A program made the position numbers and the translations under genes. DNA of 64,000 bases from Desulfatibacillum alkenivorans DSM 16219 (GTDB lineage Bacteria; Desulfobacterota; Desulfobacteria; Desulfobacterales; Desulfatibacillaceae): NCBI RefSeq assembly GCF_900142135.1, contig NZ_FQZU01000002.1, positions 1 to 64,000 on the forward strand, in the 5' to 3' direction. Shown piece by piece: positions 53,306 to 62,300 of this stretch; positions within the stretch are counted from its first letter, which is position 1, and every line of letters starts with the position of its first letter. The notes beneath the pieces are model-generated. The model was not told the DNA's origin and made no database searches. It saw only the letters and a program-made list of their open reading frames with translations.

Positions 53306-55114
53306 TTAGTCGTTAAAGCAGGAAGCCGGAGCTTCGGCCGTCAGGTAATCGTCTTCCATGAGGCGGATTTTCAAGGCCTTGGCCTTGATCAGCTCGTACT
53401 TGAAGAAGTACTTGCAGGTGATGATCTTGCCTTCGTAGAGATCCTTCATTTTCTTGGCTTTGCCGCCGTCCAGGCCCTTTTGGGCCATGAGGGCCTGCAG
53501 CAGCCACTGCCACCCGATGGTCATGTAGCCGAACATTTCCAGGTACAGGCAGGCGTCGGCCAGGAAGGCCTCGGCGCCCTTGGTCGCGGCGACCTTCATC
53601 TTGTGGGCGGTCACTTCTTCGATGTCCGCCAGGGCGTCCCGCAAGAGAGCGGCGTATTCCTTGTACTCGTCGCTTTCTTCGGCCAGAACCAAAGTCTTTT
53701 CCAGTTCTTCCTTGAAGAGCTTGAAGGCTTTGCCTTCCAGCATGACCACCTTGCGGCCCAACAGGTCCATGCCCTGGATGCCGGTGGTGCCTTCGTGGAT
53801 GGGATGGATGCGGATGTCGCGGTAGTACTGCTCCACGGGGAAGTCCTGGCAATATCCGTAGCCGCCCAGGCACTGGATGGCGTTGCTGGTGGATATGATG
53901 CCCATTTCAGAGGGGTAGGTCTTGGCGATGGGGGTCAGGATTTCACAAAGCAGGTTGTATTTTTCCGCTTCTTCGGGATCGGTTGCGGCGGTTTCCAGGT
54001 CCTCGTATTTGTGGCATTGGAGGATCAGGGAGAGGGAGCCTTCCACGATGGCTTTTTGCTGCAGCAGCATGCGCTTTACGTCTGCGTGCTCGATGATGGA
54101 AACCTGGGGCTTGCTCAGGTCTTTCTGGCCCAGCCTGCGGCCCTGGGGGCGCTGCTTGGCGTAGTCCAGGGAGGCGTAGTAGGCGGCGCAGGCGATGCTG
54201 GTGGCCGCGTTGCCCACGTCCAGCCGGGCGCCGTTCATCATCTGGAACATGTATTTGAGGCCGTGATGGGGCTTGCCCACCAGCCAACCCACGCACTCGC
54301 CCTTGTCGCCGATGGCCAGCTCGGTGATGGGAGCGCCGCGGTAGCCCATCTTATGGAAGACCTGGCTGACTGCGATGTCGTTGTATTCCAGCTTGCCGTC
54401 CGCCGTGGGCCTGTATTTGGGCGCCACGAACAGGGAGATGCCTTTTACTCCTGGAGGGGCGCCTTCGATTTTGGCCAGCATGAGATGCACGATGTTCTCC
54501 ACGCCGTCGTGATCGCCCGCGGAGATAAACACTTTCTGGCCCTTGATTTTGTATGATCCGTCTTCTTGCGGGTAGGCCGTGGTGGTGATGTCCGCCAGAG
54601 AGCTTCCGGCCTGGGGTTCGGTCAGGGCCATGGTGCCTTGCCATTTGCCGTCCAGCATGTTGGGCACGTATGTGTCGATAAGCTCCTTGTCGCCGAAGGA
54701 CGTGATGAGCTTGGCCGCGCCGGAGGTCAGTCCGGGATAGACCGAACCGGAGTAGTTGGCCGCGCCGAACATGTGGTGCGTGGCGCAGTTCAGCATGGTG
54801 GGAAGCTGGCCGCCGTCGAATTCCAGGGGAAAACAAGCGGAAATCCAGCCGCCTTCGCCGGCTTCCTTCATGATTTTTTTTACGTCCGCGTGCACCTTGA
54901 CGGTTCCGTCGGCCAGTTCCGGGTGCACTTCGTCCATTTCCTTAAAAATGGGGTAGTACATATCTTTGGCCATTTGCATGCCTGCATCCAGGATCATGTC
55001 AAAGGCCTTTTTGTTGTGCATGGAGAAGTACTCCAGTTTTGTGAGGGACATAAGATCATGCACTTCATACAGCATGAACTTTACGTTTTTCTCGCTGGCG
55101 AATTTTGCTGCCAT
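53306..55114 (-). CDS. Acyl-CoA dehydrogenase, long (about 600-residue) type
   Basis: This 602-residue flavoenzyme shows the acyl-CoA dehydrogenase core: the FAD/substrate segment MALTEPQAGSSLADI, the GYGYCQDFPVEQYYRDIRI segment and IHEGTTGIQGMDLLGRK with the catalytic Glu of this subgroup (HEGT). The extra N- and C-terminal domains match the long DmdC/FadE-like subfamily; the true substrate is not readable. ATG 55114 has ATAGGAGG upstream. It is the last gene of the TetR-ligase-Liv cluster; electrons would go to ETF and then probably to the membrane Fe-S oxidoreductase type encoded at the left edge. Confidence 0.9.
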   Translation of the reverse strand: MAAKFASEKNVKFMLYEVHDLMSLTKLEYFSMHNKKAFDMILDAGMQMAKDMYYPIFKEMDEVHPELADGTVKVHADVKKIMKEAGEGGWISACFPLEFDGGQLPTMLNCATHHMFGAANYSGSVYPGLTSGAAKLITSFGDKELIDTYVPNMLDGKWQGTMALTEPQAGSSLADITTTAYPQEDGSYKIKGQKVFISAGDHDGVENIVHLMLAKIEGAPPGVKGISLFVAPKYRPTADGKLEYNDIAVSQVFHKMGYRGAPITELAIGDKGECVGWLVGKPHHGLKYMFQMMNGARLDVGNAATSIACAAYYASLDYAKQRPQGRRLGQKDLSKPQVSIIEHADVKRMLLQQKAIVEGSLSLILQCHKYEDLETAATDPEEAEKYNLLCEILTPIAKTYPSEMGIISTSNAIQCLGGYGYCQDFPVEQYYRDIRIHPIHEGTTGIQGMDLLGRKVVMLEGKAFKLFKEELEKTLVLAEESDEYKEYAALLRDALADIEEVTAHKMKVAATKGAEAFLADACLYLEMFGYMTIGWQWLLQALMAQKGLDGGKAKKMKDLYEGKIITCKYFFKYELIKAKALKIRLMEDDYLTAEAPASCFND

Positions 55115-55226
55115 CCTTGCTGCCTCCTATGTTAAATCTTGCATGCAACCGGCCACATGGGGGGATGGACGTCATCGTCGTCAAGAAACTGACTGGCCGA
55201 TTCAGCAAGTTGGTTTCTTAAAAAAA

Positions 55227-55922
55227 TCAGACCTCCAGCCATTCTTTGCGGATGGAGTCGTCTTTTTCAAAACTATCCGGGGTTCCTTCAAACACGATCT
55301 TCCCGTGGCCCATGACGTACATTCTGTGCGAGATGGCCAAGGCGATGGTCAGCTTTTGCTCCACCAGCAGCACGGAGATGCCGGATTTGGCGATGTTGGC
55401 GATGAGTTCGCCCATGAGCGCCACCATCTGAGGCGCCAGGCCTTCCGTGGGCTCGTCGATCATGATGAAGTCGGGATCGCCCATGAGGGACCGGCAAATG
55501 GTGAGCATCTGCTGCTCGCCGCCTGAAAGGTGCACGCCTAGCACGTTGCATCTTTCCTGCAGCCTGGGAAAGTTCTTGTACACGTCGTCCAGAGACCAGC
55601 GGCCCGACTGCTTCATGTTCTTAAGGCCCAGTTCCAGGTTTTGCTGCACGGTCAAGGTGGGGAAGATGGAGCGGTCTTCCGGAACGTAGCCAATGCCTTT
55701 TCTGGCGATAATGTGGGGTTTGTCCCTGCCGACTTCCTCTCCCTTGAAAACGATGGAGCCCCTGTGCTTGACCAGACCCATGATCGCCTTGCATGTGGTG
55801 GATCTGCCCACCCCGTTGCGGCCGAGAAGGCTGACGATTTCGCCCTCGCCCACGGTAAACTCCACTCCGCGCAAAATATGGCTTTGCCCGTAATAGGCAT
55901 GAAGGTCACTTACGCTGAACAT
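55227..55922 (-). CDS. livF: Branched-chain-type ABC transporter ATP-binding protein LivF
   Basis: The 231-residue ATPase has the Walker A GRNGVGRSTT (the Lys of the usual GKST is Arg, a deviation), the signature LSGGEQQM, and Walker B FIMIDEPTEGLAP. LivF and LivG form the nucleotide-binding dimer of the HAAT importers. ATG 55922 follows AAAGGAGG and overlaps the livG end by 13 bases. The Arg in place of the P-loop Lys deserves a check, because it would normally impair ATP hydrolysis. Confidence 0.9.
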   Translation of the reverse strand: MFSVSDLHAYYGQSHILRGVEFTVGEGEIVSLLGRNGVGRSTTCKAIMGLVKHRGSIVFKGEEVGRDKPHIIARKGIGYVPEDRSIFPTLTVQQNLELGLKNMKQSGRWSLDDVYKNFPRLQERCNVLGVHLSGGEQQMLTICRSLMGDPDFIMIDEPTEGLAPQMVALMGELIANIAKSGISVLLVEQKLTIALAISHRMYVMGHGKIVFEGTPDSFEKDDSIRKEWLEV

Positions 55923-56674
55923 TCCACGGCCTCCTTTCCCAAATAGGCTTCCTGCACCTTGGGGTCGCACCGCACTTCGTCGGGAGTTCCCGTGGCGATA
56001 ATTTTTCCGTAAACCAGTACGGAAATTCTGTCTGCAAGGTCGAAAACCACGCCCATGTCGTGCTCCACGATCAACAGGGTCTTGCCTTCCGTGACGGATT
56101 TGATCAGAGCGACAGCCTGGGTGGTTTCCTGATTGCTCATGCCGGCCGTGGGCTCGTCGAGCATGATGATGTCCGCGCCGCAGGCAATGGTGATTCCGAT
56201 TTCCAAGGCCCGTTGATCGGCGTAGGACAACACCGCAGCCTTTTCATTGGCCATGGAGGACAGTTTGATTCTCTCCAGAATTTCGTGGGCCTGGGCATTG
56301 ACTTTTTTCAACCGGTCGCACAGGTGCCAGATGGAGTATTTGTATCCCTTGGTCCAGAGCAAAGCGCAACGGACGTTCTGGAACACGGTCATGTTGGGAA
56401 AAATATTGGTGATCTGGAAACTCCGGGCCAAACCCAGGCGATTGATTTTGTGGGGCGCCATGTTGGTTATGTTGCGCCCGTTCAAAGCAATCTTGCCGGA
56501 GCTGACTTCGTAAAGCCCGCTGATGAGATGGAACATGGTGGATTTGCCGGCGCCGTTGGGGCCTATGATGGCGTGACGTTCTCCCTGCAAAACCTCCAGA
56601 TCCAGCCCGGTGATGATTTGCGAGTCTCCAAAATTCTTCTTAACGTTATCCAGTTTAAGGGCGGCTGTAGCCAT
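55910..56674 (-). CDS. livG: Branched-chain-type ABC transporter ATP-binding protein LivG
   Basis: The 254-residue ATPase carries Walker A GPNGAGKST, a Q-loop region and Walker B IIMLDEPTAGMS; the signature motif is VLSYADQRALE, a diverged form typical of LivG. The C-terminal LivG-specific extension is present. The start ATG 56674 overlaps the livM stop (TGATG), with GGAGGGAG upstream. It pairs with LivF. The operon order livK-livH-livM-livG-livF is standard. Confidence 0.92.
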   Translation of the reverse strand: MATAALKLDNVKKNFGDSQIITGLDLEVLQGERHAIIGPNGAGKSTMFHLISGLYEVSSGKIALNGRNITNMAPHKINRLGLARSFQITNIFPNMTVFQNVRCALLWTKGYKYSIWHLCDRLKKVNAQAHEILERIKLSSMANEKAAVLSYADQRALEIGITIACGADIIMLDEPTAGMSNQETTQAVALIKSVTEGKTLLIVEHDMGVVFDLADRISVLVYGKIIATGTPDEVRCDPKVQEAYLGKEAVECSA

Positions 56675-57996
56675 CACACTCCCTCCTGTTTGATCTCTGC
56701 CAAGACGGTTTTCCAGGCCTGGTTCACTCTTCGGGCTGCCAGTTTGAAGAGGTAGCCTCCTACGCCCAGGAGCAGAATTCCCACCGCCCAGGGCATGAAG
56801 GCCTGGGCCCTGAAGCTGACGCCCATAATGCTCAGCGGCGACTCGGGATCAATGCTGAGGGATATGTGGAACATGATTTCCACCAGGACGATCACTCCGG
56901 CGAACATAACCAGGCCGGGGACCAGCGCCGCCAGATAGGAGGGAAGGATTTTCGTCATGCGTTTGGCCCGCCAGATGGGCTGATGCCTCATGATCAGGCC
57001 GGCCAGTCCGTCAGGCGCCCACATGATCATAATAATGAACATGATGCCAAAATACAGCATCCAAGCGTGGGTGACGTTGGACACCACCAGTTGCAGGAAG
57101 GTGATGAATATGGCGCCGAGAATGGGGCCGAAAAAGTAGGTGATGCCTCCAATGACCGTCATCATGAGGATGTCGGTGGAAGGCAGCATGCCCAGGTTCT
57201 CCGCGGTGACCATTTCGTAGTTGATGGCGAACAGGCCGCCGGCGATTCCTGCGAAAAAGGCGGCTAACGTGAACTGAAAGGTTCTGACCTTATGAGGGTC
57301 GTACCCGATGAACTGGGCGCGTTGGTGATTGTCGCGCACTGCATTGGCCATTTGCCCCAGGGGGGTTTTGGTCAGCAGATACATGGCCGCTACGCTCAAA
57401 AACATCCAAATCAGGATCAGGTAGTAAACCTCAATGGATTTGCCGTATTTAAAGGGCAGAAGCGTGATTTCCGTCCACCGGTCGCCGGCGATGCCTTCCT
57501 CGCCGCCGAAAAAACTGGGCAGCAGCAGGGAGCTTGCCAAAAGCAGTTCCCCGATGCCCATGGTGATGAGGGCGAAGGGGATGGCCGCTCTGCGGGTGGA
57601 GATAAAGCCCAGGATAAAGCCCAGAATCGCTGCGAATATTCCGCCCGCCAGGGGCAGCAGTTCGGTGTATATTCTAAGCTCTCCGTCATTGACCATGCAC
57701 AGGACGTGGATGGCGCCAAAGCCTCCCATGCCGTAAAACACGGCGTGGCCGAAGGACAGCAGGCCGCCTTGTCCGAGCAGCATATTAAAGGATAATGCAA
57801 AAACTATGGCTATGCCCATTTGGTTGAACATGGACATGGCGAACCGTGAGTCGAAAATTTTCGGAAGAGCCAAAGAGATCAGGATGAAGCCGAGCCAGAT
57901 TCCGGCCCATTTGGCGATTGCAGCCCCGGAAAAACCGGATTGAACCGCCTGGCCGCCCTTAATTTCAGCGCTGTCCATAGTGGTATTATCAATCAT
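56674..57996 (-). CDS. livM: Branched-chain-type ABC transporter permease LivM
   Basis: This 440-residue permease has about ten membrane helices. The LivM signatures AFSLNMLLGQGGLLSFGHAVFYGMGG (around 75-100) and VIGGITYFFGPILGAI are visible. The C-terminus carries extra helices beyond the normal 320-360 residues, an extension I cannot assign. It overlaps livH by four bases and livG by one. Substrate could be an amino acid or, given the flanking acyl-CoA genes, another carboxylic acid. Confidence 0.9.
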   Translation of the reverse strand: MIDNTTMDSAEIKGGQAVQSGFSGAAIAKWAGIWLGFILISLALPKIFDSRFAMSMFNQMGIAIVFALSFNMLLGQGGLLSFGHAVFYGMGGFGAIHVLCMVNDGELRIYTELLPLAGGIFAAILGFILGFISTRRAAIPFALITMGIGELLLASSLLLPSFFGGEEGIAGDRWTEITLLPFKYGKSIEVYYLILIWMFLSVAAMYLLTKTPLGQMANAVRDNHQRAQFIGYDPHKVRTFQFTLAAFFAGIAGGLFAINYEMVTAENLGMLPSTDILMMTVIGGITYFFGPILGAIFITFLQLVVSNVTHAWMLYFGIMFIIMIMWAPDGLAGLIMRHQPIWRAKRMTKILPSYLAALVPGLVMFAGVIVLVEIMFHISLSIDPESPLSIMGVSFRAQAFMPWAVGILLLGVGGYLFKLAARRVNQAWKTVLAEIKQEGV

Positions 57997-58943
57997 TCTT
58001 CACGCACCCCCATAAGACCTTTGGGCCTGAATATCAGCATAAAAATCATGAACAGGAAGGGGATCATGGCCCGGGTGTTCGCAATTTCAATGCGCACAAT
58101 GTCCCCCCAGAAGCCTTCGCTGCTTGCCTGGATCCCAAAATGGCCCAGGAAGTCGGCCAGCGAGTAGTCCATGCCTACGGCAAAGGTCTGAAGTCCGGCC
58201 AAAAACAGCGACGAGATGAAAGCTCCCGTCAGGCTGCCCATGCCGCCCACCACAATCACCACAAAGACAATGGGGCCCAGCGCCATGGCCATGCCCGGTT
58301 CGGTGACCAGGAAGTTGCCGCCGATGACGCCGGCAAGCCCGGCCAAAGCGGCGCCGGCGCCGAATACGTACATGAACACGGCGGGAACGTTATGGCCCAA
58401 TACGTTGACCATTTCGGGATGCGTCAGGGATGCTTGAATCACAAGACCTATTCTGGTGCGATTTATAACAAGATACATGCCTATAAACATGGCGATGGAA
58501 ATCAGCAGCATAAAGCCTTTGTACGCCGAGAAGTCCGCGCCGAACAGGGTGAATAACGGAAAGTCCAGAAAGTCTGGAATCTGATAATCCACTGGGTTGC
58601 GGCCCCAGATGAGGATGACCAGTTCATTGAACAAAAAGAAAAGACCAAACGTAAACAAAAGCTCCGCCACGTGGCCATGGGCGTGTACTTTGCGCAAGCC
58701 GTAACGCTCCACAATCATGCCTAGAATTCCCACCCCCAACGGAGCCAGGAACAAGGCGGGAATGAACCCAACATGTATGCTGACCTGATAGGCGAAGTAA
58801 GCCCCGAGCATGTAAAAGCTGGCGTGAGCAAAGTTAAGAACATTCATTAAACCGAAAATGAGGGTGAGGCCGCTGGAAAGCATAAACAGCAACAAGCCGT
58901 ATATGAGCGTGTTTAGGAGTGAAAAAATTATAAATTCGGACAT
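57993..58943 (-). CDS. livH: Branched-chain-type ABC transporter permease LivH
   Basis: The 316-residue permease has eight to nine helices with the LivH signature LTLIFGLMNVLNFAHASFYMLGAY (around 26-49) and a late VGGMGSLTGAFISSL segment. It forms the membrane channel with LivM. ATG 58943 has GGGGGAG. A strong hairpin in the 93-base gap from livK probably sets different expression levels for the binding protein and the permeases. Confidence 0.92.
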   Translation of the reverse strand: MSEFIIFSLLNTLIYGLLLFMLSSGLTLIFGLMNVLNFAHASFYMLGAYFAYQVSIHVGFIPALFLAPLGVGILGMIVERYGLRKVHAHGHVAELLFTFGLFFLFNELVILIWGRNPVDYQIPDFLDFPLFTLFGADFSAYKGFMLLISIAMFIGMYLVINRTRIGLVIQASLTHPEMVNVLGHNVPAVFMYVFGAGAALAGLAGVIGGNFLVTEPGMAMALGPIVFVVIVVGGMGSLTGAFISSLFLAGLQTFAVGMDYSLADFLGHFGIQASSEGFWGDIVRIEIANTRAMIPFLFMIFMLIFRPKGLMGVREE

Positions 58944-58973
58944 GGTGCTCCCCCGGGAATAAAGAAATCGTTT

Positions 58974-59005
58974 CCCGCCCGGCCTGTTGAAACAGGCCGG
59001 ACGGG
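58974..59005 (-). terminator. Intercistronic hairpin between livK and livH
   Basis: CCGGCCTGT pairs with ACAGGCCGG around TGAA, extended by CCCG/CGGG after one mismatch. No T-tract follows on the minus strand, so it is better read as an attenuator or 3'-end stabiliser of livK mRNA, which is common after binding-protein genes. Confidence 0.55.
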
Positions 59006-59036
59006 ATAGGGCTCTATCTAATTCTTGGCTCTAGGA

Positions 59037-60293
59037 CTAGGGCCGTTTCATGTCGCAAGGAGAGTCAATGGCGGTATCCAAGGCGTCCACCTTGTACACG
59101 GTTTCCCAACCCATGCCGGTGTTTTCCATGTCATACTTGGCAAAGCCTTCGCCTTGCTTAACCAGCCTGGACATGAACATGGGCTGCAGGAGCTGATGAT
59201 CCTGGGCGCGCATGATGGTCTTGCCGTAGTAGCCGTCGATTTCCATGCCTTCCAAAGCGTAGGCCACGTCCTTGGGCTTGGCGTTTCCGGCTTTGTCCAT
59301 GGCCATGGCAAGCATGTCCATGGTGACTTTGCTCTTCAGGTAGAAGATGTCTTCGCCGTATTTTTCCTTGAAGGCGAGGATGCGTTCTTCGTCTTCCTTG
59401 TTCTTGTACTGGATGCACAGGGCGTTGTTGAATTCCGTAACCTGGTAAACCTTGCCGATGCCGGCTTCGCCGATGGCCGTGGGGCCGCCCAGGCCGCCTG
59501 CATAAAAGGTGTAGTATTCCAGGTCCAGGCCTGCGCTGGTGCCGGCCTTGATGAGCAGGGTCATGTCATTGCCCCAGTTGCCGGTGATGAGGCCCTGGGC
59601 GCCGGAGGACTGGATTTTGGTGATGTAAGGGGAGAAATCCTTGATTTTTCCGATGGGATGGAAGTCGTCGCCCACGATTTCAATGTCCGGGCGCATTTTG
59701 GCCAGGTATTCCTTGGCGGCGGCGCTGACGGAGTGACCGAACACGTAGTCCTGGTTGATCAGGTAGATTTTCTTGATGTCGGGTCTGGAAGTCAGGTAGT
59801 CGGCGATGACCTTGATTTTCATGGTCACATGCGCGTCAGTGCGGAAATGCCAGAAGTCGCATTTTTCCTCGGTGAAGGCCGGGGTGACGGCGGCGTGGTT
59901 GATCAGAAGCAGCTGCTGGTCGGGATAGCGCTTGTTGTGTTTTGCAATGGCTTCCATGAGGGCGCCCGTGACTGCGGAGCCGTTGCCCTGGATCACGTAC
60001 TGGATGCCCTGGTCAATGGCGCGCTGAAGCTGAATGAGGCTTTCCTTGGGGCTCACCTTGCTGTCAAACGGGACCATTTCGAGTTGTTTGCCGCCCAGAA
60101 CGCCGCCATTGGCGTTGATTCTGTCAGCAGCAAAGATGAAGTGCTTGAGGCCCATGTCGCCCACGTTGGCGAAGGGGCCTGTCAAGGGATCGATAAAGGC
60201 GATCTTGATGGTGTCCGCGGCCATGGCCGGAGCGGACAAAAATAAAACGGCGAGAATCAAAGCGATGGTTTTCATCATGGTCCTGGTTTTCAT
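59037..60293 (-). CDS. livK: Periplasmic substrate-binding protein of the Liv importer
   Basis: The 418-residue product has a signal peptide (MKTRTMMKTIALILAVLFLSAPAMA) and a two-lobed type I periplasmic binding fold beginning IKIAFIDPLTGPFANVG. AADRINANGGVLGGK near residue 77 is typical of LivK/AmiC-type proteins. The ligand pocket cannot be read from sequence. It is the first gene of the liv operon, 106 bases downstream of the ligase gene, with GAGGAGGCACC before the ATG. By context it may capture a carboxylic or aromatic acid rather than leucine. Confidence 0.9.
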   Translation of the reverse strand: MKTRTMMKTIALILAVLFLSAPAMAADTIKIAFIDPLTGPFANVGDMGLKHFIFAADRINANGGVLGGKQLEMVPFDSKVSPKESLIQLQRAIDQGIQYVIQGNGSAVTGALMEAIAKHNKRYPDQQLLLINHAAVTPAFTEEKCDFWHFRTDAHVTMKIKVIADYLTSRPDIKKIYLINQDYVFGHSVSAAAKEYLAKMRPDIEIVGDDFHPIGKIKDFSPYITKIQSSGAQGLITGNWGNDMTLLIKAGTSAGLDLEYYTFYAGGLGGPTAIGEAGIGKVYQVTEFNNALCIQYKNKEDEERILAFKEKYGEDIFYLKSKVTMDMLAMAMDKAGNAKPKDVAYALEGMEIDGYYGKTIMRAQDHQLLQPMFMSRLVKQGEGFAKYDMENTGMGWETVYKVDALDTAIDSPCDMKRP

Positions 60294-60327
60294 GGTGCCT
60301 CCTCTGTGAAGATATGTAGGTTGGACA

Positions 60328-60354
60328 CCGTCCGCCGGAACGCCCGGCGGACGG
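60328..60354. terminator. Hairpin between the ligase gene and livK
   Basis: CCGTCCGCCGG pairs perfectly with CCGGCGGACGG around AACGC. It lies in the 105-base gap downstream of the acyl-CoA ligase gene and upstream of livK, and on the plus side is followed by CTTTATT. On the transcribed minus strand there is no T-tract, so full termination is doubtful. Confidence 0.45.
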
Positions 60355-60398
60355 CTTTATTCTCCCGGAGCAGGGGGGTGCAATAGGAATTTACACGA

Positions 60399-62033
60399 TT
60401 ACCCCTGCTGAGCCCGAATTTCTTTCTTGTCAATTTTTCCCACGCTGGTTTTGGGGATTTCGTCTACAAACAGAATGCTTTCAGGGATGCCGTATTTGGG
60501 TATTGCGCCGTTGTCCACCCAAGCGCCCATGAAGGTCTGGATTTCTTCTTTGCTAAGCTCCTGGCCTTGCTTGGGAACGATGAGAGCCATGGGGCGCTCG
60601 CCCCATTTGTCGTCCTTCACGCCTACAACCGCAACTTCGCTGACGCCCTTGTGCTGGCTGATGATGCTTTCCAGCTCCAGGGAGGAGAGCCATTCGCCGC
60701 CGGTCTTGATCACGTCTTTTATACGGTCGGTAATTTGTAAGTAACCGAGTTCATCGATGATACCAACATCACCTGTGTGAAGCCAACCTTTTTCCCAAAG
60801 TTCTTCGCTTTTTTCCGGATTGTTCAGATAGCCCTGGGTCAGCCAGGGGGCTCTCACGACCACCTCGCCGGCGGTTTTGCCGTCGTGGGGCAGGGGATTG
60901 CCCGCGGGATCCACCACGCGAAGCTGCACGCCGGGGCAGGGCAGGCCGGTCTTGGTCCGGTACACCACCTGTTCTTCCGGGGGCAGATCCAGCATATTGG
61001 GCTTGAGCAGCGCCTGGGTCAAAAGCGGGCAGGTTTCGGACATGCCGTAAGCCGAATAAATGTTGATGCCCAGCTTCAGGCCTTCGATGCACATGCCCTT
61101 GGGCAGTGCAGCGCCGCCGATGATCATTTTCCAGCCGCTGAAGTCCGTGTCCTTGGCGGAGGGGGAGTTAAGCAGCATGTGCAAAATAGTCGGCACGCAA
61201 TGGGAGAAGGAAACTTTGTAATCCCTGTAGAGCTTGAGGATCAGCTCGGGTTCGTACCTTCCGGGATAAATCTGCTTGGCGCCCATTACAGTCATGGAGT
61301 AGGGCATGCCCCAGGCATGAACGTGGAACATGGGCGTCAGGGGCATGTATACGTCCCCGGAGTCGATCTTTAACTGAGCCCGGAACGAGTTGGCCGCGCT
61401 CATAAGGCCGAAGGTGTGCAGCACCAGCTGGCGGTGGCTGAAATACACGCCCTTGGGCAGGCCCGTGGTTCCCGTGGTGTAGAACATGGTGGCCATGGCG
61501 TTTTCGTCAAAATCCGGCCATTCGTAATCCTCGCCGGCCGCTTCCACCAGCTCCTCGTACTCTCCCGCGAACTCCAGGCTGGAGGCCGGGGCGTCTTCAT
61601 AATCGGCGATGAGCACGAACTTCTTCACCGTGGTCAGCTGGTCCTTGACGGCTTCCAGCAAGGGCGCGAAGTCCTTGTGAACCAGGATGATGTCGTCTTC
61701 CGCATGGTTGATCGTGTACACCAACTGCTCGGGAGACAGGCGGATGTTTATGGTGTGAAGCACGGCGCCCATCATGGGCGCGGCGAAAAAGCATTCCAGG
61801 TAACGGTGGCTGTCCCAGTCCATGACCGCGACGGTGCTGCCCTGGGTGATCCCCAATCCTTCCAGGGCGTTGGCCAGTTTCCTGGTCCTTTTCTCCATGT
61901 CCTTGTAAGTGTAGGTCATCTTGTCGCGATATACGATTTCCTGATCCGGCTCATAAATCGTGGCAAGGAGCTGTTTGATTAAAAGAGGATAACCGTAGGC
62001 CGAAGGGGTTTTTTGAATCATTCTGACTGACAT
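60399..62033 (-). CDS. AMP-forming acyl-CoA ligase (FadD-like)
   Basis: The 544-residue ANL ligase shows YTTGTTGLPKGVYF (about 183-196), the YGMSETCPLL segment, GWLHTGDVG and DVIKTGGEWLSSLELE with a C-terminal TSVGKIDKKEIR carrying the catalytic Lys. This KTGGEWISS-type core is usual in long-chain and medium-chain or aryl-alkyl acid ligases. ATG 62033 has AAGGATT upstream; the frame to 62231 lacks a ribosome site. Its place between the TetR gene and the Liv importer suggests that it activates the imported acid. Confidence 0.9.
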   Translation of the reverse strand: MSVRMIQKTPSAYGYPLLIKQLLATIYEPDQEIVYRDKMTYTYKDMEKRTRKLANALEGLGITQGSTVAVMDWDSHRYLECFFAAPMMGAVLHTINIRLSPEQLVYTINHAEDDIILVHKDFAPLLEAVKDQLTTVKKFVLIADYEDAPASSLEFAGEYEELVEAAGEDYEWPDFDENAMATMFYTTGTTGLPKGVYFSHRQLVLHTFGLMSAANSFRAQLKIDSGDVYMPLTPMFHVHAWGMPYSMTVMGAKQIYPGRYEPELILKLYRDYKVSFSHCVPTILHMLLNSPSAKDTDFSGWKMIIGGAALPKGMCIEGLKLGINIYSAYGMSETCPLLTQALLKPNMLDLPPEEQVVYRTKTGLPCPGVQLRVVDPAGNPLPHDGKTAGEVVVRAPWLTQGYLNNPEKSEELWEKGWLHTGDVGIIDELGYLQITDRIKDVIKTGGEWLSSLELESIISQHKGVSEVAVVGVKDDKWGERPMALIVPKQGQELSKEEIQTFMGAWVDNGAIPKYGIPESILFVDEIPKTSVGKIDKKEIRAQQG

Positions 62034-62300
62034 AAAAGATAATCCTTCCCTTGGATTCCCCCCGCATCTGATACGGGCAGTAAAAAATATGGTTGGTTGA
62101 AACCCGGCAGACCATGCGGCCGCGGTGGAATTCCCCAAAACGGATTTCTTCGCGGTCTGCACCCCACTGGCTGCCTGATAATTGATAATTCCGCCGCCTT
62201 GTAGGCCGTTCAGCGCCCCCAAAGTCTGCAATGAACGGTTAGCTGCGGCGCTTCCCCCTTAACCCCCCCGGGTTGCAAGGCTCTTCAATCCCCCGGAATT

